Below, in pieces: positions 16,604-25,103 of a DNA stretch of 64,000 bases; the stretch's first letter is position 1, and every line of letters begins with the position of its first letter. Below the pieces are notes generated by a model. The model had not been told where the DNA came from and searched no databases. It saw only the letters and a list, made by a program, of their open reading frames with translations. This stretch comes from UBA6115 sp050952935. Lineage in GTDB: Bacteria > Bacillota > Clostridia > Christensenellales > Aristaeellaceae. Location of the stretch: the NCBI GenBank assembly GCA_050952935.1, contig JBMNLS010000003.1, forward strand, positions 25,040 through 89,039, read 5' to 3'. The position numbers were made by a program, and so were the translations under genes.

Positions 16604-18046
16604 GTGCGAGAGAGGTTGCGGCGTTTTTTGTCGCCTGAAGGGATGGTGGCGCCGGAACGCCGTTTGGGTGCGCTGCCGGATGGCCGGGAGGCCTATGGGC
16701 GGGTGATGCACATCGCCCTTCCTGCCATCGCTGAAATGGTGCTGATGAGCCTGATCGGAAGCATGGACACCATCATGGTGGGGCAGTTGGGCAAAAACGC
16801 CCTGGCGGCGGTGTCCCTGCCCACTCAGCCGCGGATGATGATGCTGGCGCTGTTTTTCTCGCTTAATGTGGGGGTTACGGCCATTGTGGCCCGGCGCAAG
16901 GGGCAGGGGCGTCAGAAGGACGCCAACAAAACGCTGAGAAACGCCCTGGTGCTGTGCCTGGGGCTGTCTGTGGTGATTGCAGGGCTTGCCATCGCCTTTG
17001 CCGAGCCCCTGATGCGCCTGGCGGGCGGCCACACCCGCACGCCGGATGACGCGCGGGTGTTAAAGGGGGCTGTGGACTATTATGTCATTATGGCCATAGC
17101 GCTGCCGGTGAACGCCCTGTCCATGTGCATCAATGCCGCCCTCCGGGGCGTTGGGGAAACGCGCACGCCCATGCGGGTGAACATTATCGCCAACCTGGTG
17201 AACGTGGTGTTCAACTATCTGCTGATCTTCGGCCGCCTGGGCTTTCCGCGGCTTGAGATCAGGGGCGCTGCCATTGCCAGCGTCATTGGCATGGCGGCGG
17301 GAATGGTGCTGGCCTTCCGCGCCGTGATGCGTGCGGATGACAGCTACCTGCATATCAGCCTGCGTGACAGTTGGCGCCTTGACCGGGAGATCATGGGAAC
17401 CATCGTACGGGTGGGCGGCAACGCCGTGGTGGAGCAGGCCAGCATGCGCGTCGGCTTTTTCCTGTATTCCCGCATCGTCTATTCCCTGGGCGTCACCATG
17501 TTTGCCGCCCACAACATCGCCATGCAGTTTTTGGCCCTCACCTTTAACTTCGCCGATGGCCTGGCGGTGGCCTCCACCACCCTGGTGGGGCAGAACTTAG
17601 GCCGGGAGCGCAAGGATTTGAGCCTGATGTATGGCAAAATCACCCAGCGCATCGCGCTTTTTATGAGCCTGGCGTTGGGGGGCTTCACCGCGCTGATGCG
17701 TTACCCCGTGGGGCGGCTGTTTATTGACGCCACCACCCCTGACGCGGGGCTTGTCATCACCTACGCGGCGGAGACGCTGCTGGTGGTGGCGCTGATGCAG
17801 CCTGTGCAGATGGGTTCAATCGTCTATGCCGGCTGCCTGAGAGGGGCGGGGGACAACCTGTATGTGGCGGCGGTGATGATGGTGTGCGTATCAATTATCA
17901 GGCCCATTGCCGCCTATCTGGCGGTGAATGTACTCCAGGTGAGTCTGGCACTGGTGTGGCTGATCAGCCTGGCTGAGCTGGTGATACGGCTATATTTCTT
18001 CCACCGGCGTTTTGAGGGTGGAAAATGGGCGCATAAGCGGGTATAA
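16604..18046 (+). CDS. MATE family efflux transporter
   Basis: 480 residues with about 12 hydrophobic segments. Multidrug and toxin extrusion transporters export cationic or other small molecules using a Na+ or H+ gradient. Visible features: MHIALPAIAEMVLMSLIGSM followed by DTIMVGQLG, ALAAVSLPTQP, then the internally repeated half with LGVTMFAAHNIAMQ and DGLAVASTTLVGQNLG, all typical. GTG 16604 is the start; AAGGAGG lies 10 bases upstream. The start codon is followed by a charged N-terminal tail of ~30 residues. It is followed 43 bp later by a lipid kinase gene; the functional link is not clear. Substrate cannot be predicted. Confidence 0.92.
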   Translation: MRERLRRFLSPEGMVAPERRLGALPDGREAYGRVMHIALPAIAEMVLMSLIGSMDTIMVGQLGKNALAAVSLPTQPRMMMLALFFSLNVGVTAIVARRKGQGRQKDANKTLRNALVLCLGLSVVIAGLAIAFAEPLMRLAGGHTRTPDDARVLKGAVDYYVIMAIALPVNALSMCINAALRGVGETRTPMRVNIIANLVNVVFNYLLIFGRLGFPRLEIRGAAIASVIGMAAGMVLAFRAVMRADDSYLHISLRDSWRLDREIMGTIVRVGGNAVVEQASMRVGFFLYSRIVYSLGVTMFAAHNIAMQFLALTFNFADGLAVASTTLVGQNLGRERKDLSLMYGKITQRIALFMSLALGGFTALMRYPVGRLFIDATTPDAGLVITYAAETLLVVALMQPVQMGSIVYAGCLRGAGDNLYVAAVMMVCVSIIRPIAAYLAVNVLQVSLALVWLISLAELVIRLYFFHRRFEGGKWAHKRV

Positions 18047-18089
18047 TTTTTGTAAAGCAGCCTGGAAGCGGGCAATCAAAGGAGCATGT

Positions 18090-18998
18090 ATGCCAGAGAA
18101 GGACATCCGGCACTTTTTTGTGTTCAATCCCGCCGCCGGCAAGCGCGGCGCCAGGGCCGGGCTGGACAGCGCGCTGGCGGCCCTGCCAAAGGACAGCTAT
18201 GCCCTTCATGTCACAAACGGCAGCGGGGATGCGGCCGGCTTTGTGCGGCAAACCTGCCGGGAGGAACGAGGCGCCTTGCGCTTTTACGCCTGCGGAGGCG
18301 ACGGCACCCTGGGGGAGGTAGCCACAGGCGCCCTGGGCTGTGAGCGGGCAGAAATCGGCGTGTGGCCCTGCGGCAGCGGCAACGACTATGTGAAGGTATA
18401 CGGTGGCGAAGCCAGGTTTCTTGATGTCGCTGCCCAGATGAAGGCCGCCAGCACCCCGGTGGATCTGATTCAGGTTGGTGAGCGCTGCGCCATCAACGCG
18501 GTAAACGCGGGACTTGAGGCGGAAGCGGCGGGCACCATGCTGCGCCACCGCCACCGGCATCTTTTTAACGGCAAAAACGGCTATCTGCTGGGAGCTGTGG
18601 ACGCGGTCATCCGCCACATGCGCACCCCCTGCACCGTTGCAGCAGATGGAGAGCTCCTCCATGAGGGAGATATGCTGACCCTGTCCTTGTCCTGCGGGCA
18701 GTATATCGGCGGGGGGTTCCGATGCGCCCCCTATTCCAAAAACAATGACGGCCTTATGGATCTGGCGCTGATCAAGCCCATCAGCCGCGGGCGATTGGCC
18801 GGGCTGCTGCCCGCCTACAAAAAGGGCGAGCATCTGGACGATCCCCGCATTAAAGACAGAGTAATTTACCGCCAGGTCAAGTCCGTGCGGATCAAAAGTG
18901 ACAAGGACATCATCCTCTGCCTGGACGGAGAAATTGTGACCGGGCGGGATTTTGATATTCGGCTATTGCCGGGGACGCTTAGGTTTATTGTGCCTTGA
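18090..18998 (+). CDS. Diacylglycerol/lipid kinase family protein (YegS/DgkB-like)
   Basis: 302 residues. Phosphorylates a lipid alcohol with ATP at the inner face of the membrane. Seen: FNPAAGKRGA (residues 12-21), the nucleotide-binding GGDGT (69-73), GSGNDY (95-100), and later GGGFRCAPYSKNNDGLMDLALI with the catalytic Asp region, then the C-terminal FDIRLLPGTLRFIV. ATG 18090 is chosen for AAAGGAG five bases upstream; an in-frame ATG at 18012 would overlap the MATE gene and lacks a site. The true substrate (diacylglycerol, undecaprenol or other) cannot be told from the sequence. Confidence 0.9.
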   Translation: MPEKDIRHFFVFNPAAGKRGARAGLDSALAALPKDSYALHVTNGSGDAAGFVRQTCREERGALRFYACGGDGTLGEVATGALGCERAEIGVWPCGSGNDYVKVYGGEARFLDVAAQMKAASTPVDLIQVGERCAINAVNAGLEAEAAGTMLRHRHRHLFNGKNGYLLGAVDAVIRHMRTPCTVAADGELLHEGDMLTLSLSCGQYIGGGFRCAPYSKNNDGLMDLALIKPISRGRLAGLLPAYKKGEHLDDPRIKDRVIYRQVKSVRIKSDKDIILCLDGEIVTGRDFDIRLLPGTLRFIVP

Positions 18999-19008
18999 TT
19001 CTGATTCC

Positions 19009-19392
19009 TTACCAAAGCCATGTCCACACGGCGGTAAAGGCGTTCAGCGCCAGGCTAAGACCAATGAGCACCCGGTCAAAAAGCCCGGAATAGCTGGCGA
19101 CACCAAAGACATTAACAATGAATAGCGCAAGGGAACCAATGATGCCGGCCCACCTGGCGAAGCCGCGGGGCAGGAAGACCATGCCCAGGGCCATCAGAAT
19201 TGGAATCAGCATCAGGAGGGCGGCCATCATCAGGTGGGCCTGGGTCATGGGCTTGCCGTCAATGAGGGCGGCGGCCTGGCCCTTTTCATACAGGCGCAGC
19301 ACATCCCCCAGCAGATAGATAAGCATCAGCGCCACCCAGCACACGGATAGCTGGACGCGGTGGGGATCCATGGGGATCATGTCCTGGGTCAT
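19009..19392 (-). CDS. Small four-span membrane protein (DUF6326-like)
   Basis: 127 residues with four hydrophobic segments (VCWVALMLIYLLGDVLRLY, MMAALLMLIPILMALGMVFL, AGIIGSLALFIVNVFGVA, VLIGLSLALNAFTAVWTW). The layout, with IYLLGDVLRLYEKG early and ALIDGKPMTQ between spans 1 and 2, resembles proteins labelled DUF6326; this assignment is from memory. Its ATG overlaps the stop of the upstream oxidoreductase gene in an ATGA arrangement, so the two are translationally coupled. Function unknown. Confidence 0.7.
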   Translation of the reverse strand: MTQDMIPMDPHRVQLSVCWVALMLIYLLGDVLRLYEKGQAAALIDGKPMTQAHLMMAALLMLIPILMALGMVFLPRGFARWAGIIGSLALFIVNVFGVASYSGLFDRVLIGLSLALNAFTAVWTWLW

Positions 19393-20351
19393 ATGCGTTC
19401 CTCCTGATGCATCATAAGAATCACGCTGCCCCGCTTATGCCCGGTATCCACAATGCGGTGGGCTTCACGGGCTTCTTCCATGGGCAGAACCTTGTCGATC
19501 ACGGCCCTGATGTTTCCTGCTTCAAACCAATGCGCCAGCTGCTCCACCTGCCTGCGGTTTTCCCTGGCGACATCGCTGCCGCAGACACTGATGAAACGGC
19601 CGCCGGGCTTGAGCGCCGCCTTTGCCTGGGCTTTATCCAGCTTGTCCACCGTGTCCATCACCAGGTCATATTTGACGCCGGGAGAAAAGACGCGGTTCAG
19701 GGAGTAGTCAATGAAGCGGCTGGCGCCCAGCTCCCGCACCAGCGTTTTGTTCTTGTCGCTGGCAACCCCGGTTACCTCAAGGCCCAGGATGCTTGCGATT
19801 TGCACCGCCATGGCGCCCACAGCCCCAGCGGCGCCATTGATCAGGATGGATTCTCCAGCCTTTGCCCCGTGTTTTTCCAGGAAATATTGGGCGGTGTTGC
19901 CGCCAAAGGGCAGGGCGGCGGCCTCTGCAAACCCCATGGACGGGGGCATGAGGGCCACCGCGCCTGAAGCCGGAACGGCAACATACTGGGCGTGGCAGCC
20001 ATAGCGCATGCCGGGGGAGGAACCAAAGACCGCGTCCCCCACCCTGAAAGAAGTAACCCCAGCACCAAGAGCAGCCACCGTGCCAGAAAACACAGTGCCT
20101 AAGATGGGCTGGCGGGGCTTGCGCCATCCCAGCAACAGCCGCATCAGGGTTTTCACAGGTTCTTGCGCCTCCAAACGCCTGGTTCTGGCATCTGCGGAGT
20201 TGACAGCGCCGGCCACTACGCGCACCAGAACCGTGTCCGGCCGCAATACCGGCAGAGGGACTTCCACTATGTGGATGACTTCCGGGCCGCCGTAGCCTGT
20301 TGCCTGGATCGCCTTCATCCGTTCAGGCAGGCTGTTTTTAGGACTGTTCAT
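19389..20351 (-). CDS. NAD(P)-dependent medium-chain oxidoreductase (quinone-reductase type)
   Basis: 320 residues. GroES-like N-terminal half (MKAIQATGYGGPEVIHIVEV, VLVRVVAGAVNSADARTRR) and Rossmann half with INGAAGAVGAMAVQIASILG. The cysteine and histidine zinc ligands of alcohol dehydrogenases are absent, which points to the zinc-free quinone oxidoreductase branch of the MDR superfamily. GGAGGG lies 7 bases before ATG 20351. It is the first gene of a two-gene unit with the small membrane protein. Substrate unknown. Confidence 0.88.
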   Translation of the reverse strand: MNSPKNSLPERMKAIQATGYGGPEVIHIVEVPLPVLRPDTVLVRVVAGAVNSADARTRRLEAQEPVKTLMRLLLGWRKPRQPILGTVFSGTVAALGAGVTSFRVGDAVFGSSPGMRYGCHAQYVAVPASGAVALMPPSMGFAEAAALPFGGNTAQYFLEKHGAKAGESILINGAAGAVGAMAVQIASILGLEVTGVASDKNKTLVRELGASRFIDYSLNRVFSPGVKYDLVMDTVDKLDKAQAKAALKPGGRFISVCGSDVARENRRQVEQLAHWFEAGNIRAVIDKVLPMEEAREAHRIVDTGHKRGSVILMMHQEERI

Positions 20352-20372
20352 TGCTTTCCCTCCATTTCTTGT

Positions 20373-20591
20373 TCACTCATCCTCAAACGAAAAGACCTCT
20401 TCCAGGGATTTGCCGAACACCCTGGCGATGGCAAACGCCAGCTCCAGGGAAGGTGAGTATTTGCCGTTTTCCACGGCTAAAATAGTCTGACGGGTAACCC
20501 CAACCAAATCCGCCAGCTGCTGCTGGGTCATTTCATCGGCCAGGAACCGGAGGGTACGGATGTTGTTGGTGACGCGGGTTTTCTTTGCCAT
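20373..20591 (-). CDS. XRE-family small transcriptional regulator
   Basis: About 72 residues, essentially one helix-turn-helix domain: LRFLADEMTQQQLADLVGVT, RQTILAVENGKYSPSLELAF, ARVFGKSLEEVFSFEDE. This is the YozG-like group of short XRE repressors that sit beside small membrane proteins. ATG 20591 follows AAAGAGGG; an in-frame GTG at 20597 is also possible. The upstream membrane-protein gene ends at 20594, so the two overlap or abut. It likely controls its own operon, though I see no distinct operator. Confidence 0.88.
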   Translation of the reverse strand: MAKKTRVTNNIRTLRFLADEMTQQQLADLVGVTRQTILAVENGKYSPSLELAFAIARVFGKSLEEVFSFEDE

Positions 20592-20593
20592 GA

Positions 20594-21034
20594 TCACAGC
20601 CCTCTTTCATATCCGACGATGTAGGCGATCCAAATGGCGAGGCCGGACAGCAGCGCCATAAAGGCCAGGGCACTGAAGAAAGCTTGCAGCCCCAGCCCCA
20701 GCGCCAGCAGGAAGGCCGAAACAAGGAAGGAGAGAAAGGACGCCACGCCAAAGGCTTTCATGGCAAAGCCCTCGATATGGCGGTCGCGTTCATCGATTTT
20801 TTCCTCAAAGCCCTGCCCGCCGGATCGTTTTTCCCTTGACATGATCAGGATCGCGCTGAGCGCATTCAGCACCAGGAAGCCCGCCACCAGCACCAGAAAG
20901 TAAATGCCCCACGCTGTGGCCAGCGCCTCGCCCTCAAGGGACGCCACCCTGGGGCGGTTCCAAAGAAAGGTCAGGACGAACCAAATCACATTGAATATGG
21001 CAGAGAGAATGGCTATCTTTGTGCGGTTGTTCAT
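20594..21034 (-). CDS. Four-span membrane protein (DUF2178-like)
   Basis: 146 residues with hydrophobic segments at about 7-24, 42-65, 93-113 and 115-140. The loop between the second and third holds KIDERDRHIEGFAMKAFG, which matches the DERD-x-x-I-x-x-A pattern of DUF2178-type proteins usually paired with a small XRE regulator, as here. AAGGAGG precedes ATG 21034 by 5 bases. The pairing suggests a membrane protein whose expression, or possibly the regulator itself, is under mutual control; that is inference. Confidence 0.75.
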   Translation of the reverse strand: MNNRTKIAILSAIFNVIWFVLTFLWNRPRVASLEGEALATAWGIYFLVLVAGFLVLNALSAILIMSREKRSGGQGFEEKIDERDRHIEGFAMKAFGVASFLSFLVSAFLLALGLGLQAFFSALAFMALLSGLAIWIAYIVGYERGL

Positions 21035-21214
21035 GTTTTCCTCCTTGCGCCCGATGGAGATCCCTTTTGCCTTTCCTTTATGGTGTCAGGGTTTTCTGAC
21101 TCCATGTCAAAGAAATCATACAAATCATACCACGCTCCCTTTCCCGATGTCAAATATTTTTAACATCATTTTGTGATTGTTTTATACTGAATCAACTTTT
21201 TGCGCTAAACGCCC

Positions 21215-21244
21215 TTGACAGACGCTCTTCGTTGCATTATCCTC
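21215..21244 (+). promoter_or_regulatory. Promoter of the FMN/MarR/flavoprotein operon
   Basis: Consensus TTGACA (21215-21220) and TATCCT (21239-21244) with an 18-bp spacer. The -10 hexamer overlaps the start of the 34-bp palindrome, so a bound repressor would block RNA polymerase. Confidence 0.6.
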
Positions 21245-21274
21245 CAATTAGGTAATGTATTATCTAATTGGAGG
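21241..21274. promoter_or_regulatory. 34-bp palindromic operator
   Basis: CCTCCAATTAG (21241-21251) is perfectly complementary to CTAATTGGAGG (21264-21274); within it TAAT and ATTA are also symmetric. It covers the -10 region and the likely transcription start of the operon that encodes a MarR-family protein two genes later. AATTAG/CTAATT half-sites are typical of MarR-type operators, so autorepression is likely. Its right arm ends in GGAGG just upstream of the ribosome site, so an RNA hairpin effect on translation is also possible. Confidence 0.7.
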
Positions 21275-21286
21275 AGGAGTGTTTCA

Positions 21287-21679
21287 ATGAGCGTTAAACG
21301 GTGTGCGTTATGGCTTGTTATTCTGTTGCTGGCGGTTGGCATCATCCTTTTCTTCCTGATGACAAAACAGATCAACCAGCTGGAAAGGCAGGATTTCAGC
21401 CAGGTGGATATGGCCGGTGTGCCCGATGGCATCTACCAGGGCAGTGCGTCCGCGGTTCTGGTGAAGGCGCGGGCTGAAGTTTCGGTTCAGGATGGACGCA
21501 TCCAACAGGTTATACTGCTGGAACACCAGCATGGGCCAGGCCATGGCGCGCAGGCGCTTTGTGACAGCATTGTGAAGGCAAACAGTCCGGATGTGGACAG
21601 CATCAGCGGAGCAACTGCCTCCAGCGCCGTGGTCAAGGCAGCGGTGCTGGAAGCGCTCAAAAGCGGCGCGAAGCCATGA
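21287..21679 (+). CDS. Membrane-anchored FMN-binding domain protein
   Basis: 130 residues. ATG 21287 follows GGAGGAGGAG; the frame is open further upstream but would run through the operator. One N-terminal span (RCALWLVILLLAVGIILFFL) is followed by a single FMN-binding domain like that of NqrC/RnfG: GVPDGIYQGSASAVLVKARA, EVSVQDGRIQQVILLEHQHG, and the flavinylation motif SGATASS, in which Thr would carry covalent FMN. The domain would lie outside the membrane and act in electron transfer. It needs an ApbE-type flavin transferase, not seen here. Its stop overlaps the MarR start (ATGA). Confidence 0.85.
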   Translation: MSVKRCALWLVILLLAVGIILFFLMTKQINQLERQDFSQVDMAGVPDGIYQGSASAVLVKARAEVSVQDGRIQQVILLEHQHGPGHGAQALCDSIVKANSPDVDSISGATASSAVVKAAVLEALKSGAKP

Positions 21680-22188
21680 ATATGAAAAATATGTTGCCGG
21701 ATGAGGCTCACCTGTCCGTTGATTTAAGCCATATTGAGGATCGGTACTATCTGTTTGGCATGCTGGCAGCCTTTGCCAACCGCATGCAAACCGTTGGCGA
21801 CAAGGTGTTTGAAGAGGTGACGTGGAAACAATGGTTTGCTTTGCTGGGCGCCAGGGTCTTGCAGCCTGACCCTTCCGTTTCCCAGGTGGCCGGCTTTATT
21901 GGCACTTCCCATCAAAACATGAAGCAGCTGCTGTTGCGGCTGCAATCAGCGGGTTTGGTGGATCTTACAAGGGACGAAAGTGATTTGCGCAGAACCCTGG
22001 TGAAGCTTACCCCGGCGGTCGATGCGTTTGAATTGAAATACCGTGAAAGCAGTGGCCTGTTTATGGACAGCCTGTTTGAGGGGATCTCCGCCGAAGCCCT
22101 GGGCGCGGCCCGGCAGGTGATTCAACGGCTGGATCAGAACCTGAGATCCCTCGCGAAAACCATCAACCAGCGGGAGGACAGCCCATGA
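21676..22188 (+). CDS. MarR-family transcriptional regulator
   Basis: 170 residues. Winged helix-turn-helix: EVTWKQWFALLGARVLQPD, PSVSQVAGFIGTSHQNMKQL, LLRLQSAGLVDLTRDESDLR then RRTLVKLTPAVDAFE (wing), followed by a helical dimerisation tail. MarR proteins are usually repressors released by small aromatic or redox-active ligands. It overlaps both neighbours by 4 bases (ATGA) and probably binds the 34-bp palindrome ahead of the operon. Association with flavoproteins suggests a redox or xenobiotic signal (inference). Confidence 0.88.
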   Translation: MNMKNMLPDEAHLSVDLSHIEDRYYLFGMLAAFANRMQTVGDKVFEEVTWKQWFALLGARVLQPDPSVSQVAGFIGTSHQNMKQLLLRLQSAGLVDLTRDESDLRRTLVKLTPAVDAFELKYRESSGLFMDSLFEGISAEALGAARQVIQRLDQNLRSLAKTINQREDSP

Positions 22189-22721
22189 TCGTAATTATTT
22201 CAGATGACAGGAAAGAAATGCTGGGTATTGCGTTGAAGGAGGCGGTCAGCCGCGCAGGGATGCAGGCTGTGTATTTTGCTGCCAACGCCCTTCACATCAA
22301 GCCCTGTGCCGCCTGTGGCAGCTGCAGCGGAAAAACCTATGGGCGCTGCGTCATCCCGGATGACATGCAGCAGGTGCTGTCAAAAATCGCGGGCTGCCGG
22401 GCGTTGGCGCTGGTTTCCCCGGTGGTGTTTGGCGGTGTCAGCCATCATATCAAGAAGGTGATGGATCGCATGGCGGCAGTGGGCGATCCCCGCTACCGGG
22501 TGAGCGGCGGGGAACTGGTAAAAGGCATGAGCGGGCGGGGCATGAACTACTACATAGTGGGCATCGGAGATAAACTAAGCGAGGCGGAGCGGTCAGCCTT
22601 TTTGTTTCTGTATAAAGAAAACCGAAACATCATGAGCGCGAAAGGGCAGGCCTTCATTCTTGGCAGCAGGCCGGATCAAGCCATGATTGACAAAATCGCT
22701 CAGGAGATTGCCCATGAATAA
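22185..22721 (+). CDS. Flavodoxin-like NAD(P)H-dependent FMN reductase
   Basis: 178 residues. The N-terminal half has the pattern of iron-sulfur flavoprotein/FMN-reductase family members: IKPCAACGSCSGKTYGRCVIPDDM with a CxxCxxC cluster, ALVSPVVFGGVSHHIKKVMDR for the flavin site. These soluble enzymes transfer electrons from NAD(P)H to flavin, quinones or nitro compounds. The gene begins in an ATGA overlap with marR and ends inside the start of a second flavodoxin-like gene, so the three are one translational unit. Whether the cysteines bind an Fe-S cluster cannot be judged. Confidence 0.8.
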   Translation: MIVIISDDRKEMLGIALKEAVSRAGMQAVYFAANALHIKPCAACGSCSGKTYGRCVIPDDMQQVLSKIAGCRALALVSPVVFGGVSHHIKKVMDRMAAVGDPRYRVSGGELVKGMSGRGMNYYIVGIGDKLSEAERSAFLFLYKENRNIMSAKGQAFILGSRPDQAMIDKIAQEIAHE

Positions 22722-23361
22722 GCCGGAGATCATGCTCCTTTGCGCCAGCCCCAGGCGAAAGGGCACCAGCGCCATGCTGTTAGAGCGCATCCGCGTTGTC
22801 ACCGGTGGGGAGGTGGTTTTTCTGCCCCAGAAGGGCAGCCTGAATGAGGTGACGCTGGCCATGCAGCAGGCTGCAATCATCGTGATCTCCGGGCCCTGCT
22901 ACATCAACACCTATCCGGCCAGGCTGGTGGAGCTGCTGGAGACGGCTTCCCTGATGGGCGGCTTTTCCGGGCAGAAGCTGTATGGTGTCATCAACGGCGG
23001 GATGCCTTATGTCCACACACACCGGCACGGGCTTAGCTGCCTGAAGCTATTTGCCAAGCAGAATCATCTCTCCTGGCAGGGCGGCTTTGTATTGGGCGGA
23101 GGCGCCATGCTGGATGGCCAGCCCCTGGAAAAGCACATGAACCGCAAAAAAATCGTGCCGGCTTTTGATCGGTATATCCGACACATCGCGGAGGGCGGCC
23201 CATCGCCTGACTGCCTGTATGAACAGGCGCAAACCCCTCCCGGCCACATCATGACCCGGGTTTTTGCAAGGCTGCTGACCTTCATGGTGGTGCGGCGCAT
23301 TAAAAAGCATGGGCACGATCCGGACGCGCCCAATTGGTATCTTCGGGAACAGTGCAAGTAA
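22714..23361 (+). CDS. Second flavodoxin-like oxidoreductase
   Basis: 215 residues. The fold is a flavodoxin-like Rossmann: IMLLCASPRRKGTSAMLLER (phosphate-binding loop), IIVISGPCYINTYPARLVEL, and LYGVINGGMPYVHTHRHG. It lacks the CxxCxxC of the preceding protein. ATG 22714 is chosen because it overlaps the previous stop by 8 bases; a longer in-frame start at 22687 would lie deep in that gene. The tail (TFMVVRRIKKHGHDPDAPNW) is basic. It may act with its neighbour as an NAD(P)H:quinone or nitro reductase pair, or form a heterodimer; both are inference. Confidence 0.75.
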   Translation: MNKPEIMLLCASPRRKGTSAMLLERIRVVTGGEVVFLPQKGSLNEVTLAMQQAAIIVISGPCYINTYPARLVELLETASLMGGFSGQKLYGVINGGMPYVHTHRHGLSCLKLFAKQNHLSWQGGFVLGGGAMLDGQPLEKHMNRKKIVPAFDRYIRHIAEGGPSPDCLYEQAQTPPGHIMTRVFARLLTFMVVRRIKKHGHDPDAPNWYLREQCK

Positions 23362-23391
23362 TACGATATGAGTTATTTTATAATTTATCTC

Positions 23392-24123
23392 TTACAGAAT
23401 CCAATTTCGATTGATTTTGTGCCGGCAAATCAGAAACAGCGCTGCCGCAAAAGCCAGCAGCATCCCAAAGGATAGCGCCGGGGAAAGAACATTCATCCCT
23501 TTGATCGCGCCATGAAGGATATCTGTCCCATAGGTGAGGGGCAGGCAATAGGAAACAGGGCGCAGGAAGTTAGGCAGACTTGAAAGAGGCACAAACAATC
23601 CGCATAGAAACAGCATTGGGAAACGGAAGAAGTTAGAAAAAGTCTGCGCCTCAAATACCTGTTCAGCCGATACCGCAATCAGAAGCCCTATCAGCGCCGA
23701 GGTGATGGCGATCAAAAGAACAGCCGACAGCACGATTCCCCAGTTGATAGCGCTGAGATCAATAAGAAAACCTGCGAAAATCACCGGGACAAACGCATTG
23801 AACATACCAAACAGAATGGTTCCTGCAATCTTCGCCAGCACCATTGTGTTCAGGCTGATGGGTGCCAGCAGCAGCCGTTCAAACGATCTGCCGCTGCGTT
23901 CAAAGGTAATGGTAACCGCGAGCATGGAAGTTGTGCCAAACAGAACGCTCATGGAAATCAGGCCGGGCAGCAGCTCTGATATGCTTCCCCCGGGTGAGCG
24001 GATCAGCTGCATTAAGGTCCATGAAAGAGGAAAGATGATGCCCCAGCTGATGTTCGGCGGCTTCAGATAATAGTTCCGCACATCTTTTTTTAAAATATTC
24101 CAGAAGGCAATCCAGCTTTTCAT
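23392..24123 (-). CDS. ABC-2 type transporter permease
   Basis: 243 residues with six hydrophobic segments. Belongs to the ABC-2 exporter family (DrrB/NodJ-like): KKDVRNYYLKPPNISWGIIF near the N-terminus, ITFERSGRSFERLLLAPISL in the first cytoplasmic loop, and FRFPMLFLCGLFVPLSSLP, which resembles the family LPGWLQ-like signature region. ATG 24123 overlaps the stop of the ATPase gene (ATGA), with GGGGG upstream. With the ATPase it forms an exporter for a drug, lipid or other amphiphile; substrate unknown. Confidence 0.88.
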   Translation of the reverse strand: MKSWIAFWNILKKDVRNYYLKPPNISWGIIFPLSWTLMQLIRSPGGSISELLPGLISMSVLFGTTSMLAVTITFERSGRSFERLLLAPISLNTMVLAKIAGTILFGMFNAFVPVIFAGFLIDLSAINWGIVLSAVLLIAITSALIGLLIAVSAEQVFEAQTFSNFFRFPMLFLCGLFVPLSSLPNFLRPVSYCLPLTYGTDILHGAIKGMNVLSPALSFGMLLAFAAALFLICRHKINRNWIL

Positions 24124-25082
24124 CGGCAACCCCCTTTTTCCTTCTCCTTTTTCAGCACAGAGGACTCAATGCCGGTTAACTTGACAAACACATCCTCCAA
24201 AGAAGGGCGGAGTTCACTTGCTTCATACACATCAATACCCTTGCTATGAAAAAACTCCATGATCGGAAGCAAAGGAATGCGTTGCTCTGAGGCCATCACC
24301 AAAGAATGATCGGGGCGGATTGTAACCTCGCTTCCTTTAAAGCGGGCTCTTAGTCCGCCAATGATGCTTTCAGGGTTTTTATCTGTAACAAAACGGATGG
24401 CATGGCCGTGGGAAATCATGGCCATCAATTCCGGGACAGTGCCTGACGCGACAATTTTCCCCTCCGCGATAAAAGCAACGCGGTCACAAATGCGCTCAGC
24501 CTCTTTAATATAATGGGTGGTGAGAAAGATGGTTGTGCCTTGCTGTTTCAAGCCTGTGATCATTTCCCGGATTTGCCGGGAGCTCTCCACATCAATGCCT
24601 GTTGTTGGTTCATCCAGAAATAAGATTTGTGGAGAGTGGATCAGCGCTGCCGCGATGGTCAGCTTGCGGCGCATTCCTTTGGAATAGGCCTTGAAAGGCC
24701 GCTGGCCTGCGTCTTTCAGCTTGAATTGTTCCAAAAGCTGCCGGGCTTTTGTTTCCCGTTCTTCCTTGCGCATGCCATACAGGGCAGCGCAGAAACAGAG
24801 GTTGTCAAACCCGTCCATCTCGTTGTAAAGATTGCTTTCATCCGGAACAATCCCCATAACAGCCTGCGCCTTCTTGGGCTGCCTTCTTACATCGATGCCA
24901 TCAATCGTAATCCGTCCGGCTGTGGGGCGGGACAAGCCGGTCATCATGTTGATGGTGGATGTTTTCCCCGCCCCGTTCGGTCCCAAAAAACCGAAGATCT
25001 CGCCCTTTTCAATTTCGAAAGAAATATCGTCTACAGCGGTAAAGCTGCTATACTTCTTTTGAAGATTGGCAACGCTAATCAT
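24120..25082 (-). CDS. ABC transporter ATP-binding protein (DrrA-like)
   Basis: 320 residues. Complete nucleotide-binding domain: Walker A GPNGAGKTST (about residues 35-44), Q-loop replaced by MGIVPDESNLYNEM, signature YSKGMRRKL, Walker B ILFLDEPTTGID and switch His in FLTTHYI. A C-terminal extension of ~80 residues (RFVTDKNPESIIGGL ... LEDVFVKLTG) is typical of DrrA-type export ATPases. It drives the downstream permease, to which it is coupled by a 4-base overlap. The upstream ArsR-type gene is 21 bp away in the same direction, so the three probably share a promoter. Confidence 0.92.
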   Translation of the reverse strand: MISVANLQKKYSSFTAVDDISFEIEKGEIFGFLGPNGAGKTSTINMMTGLSRPTAGRITIDGIDVRRQPKKAQAVMGIVPDESNLYNEMDGFDNLCFCAALYGMRKEERETKARQLLEQFKLKDAGQRPFKAYSKGMRRKLTIAAALIHSPQILFLDEPTTGIDVESSRQIREMITGLKQQGTTIFLTTHYIKEAERICDRVAFIAEGKIVASGTVPELMAMISHGHAIRFVTDKNPESIIGGLRARFKGSEVTIRPDHSLVMASEQRIPLLPIMEFFHSKGIDVYEASELRPSLEDVFVKLTGIESSVLKKEKEKGGCR

Positions 25083-25103
25083 TTACTTGATCTCCATTTC
25101 TCC

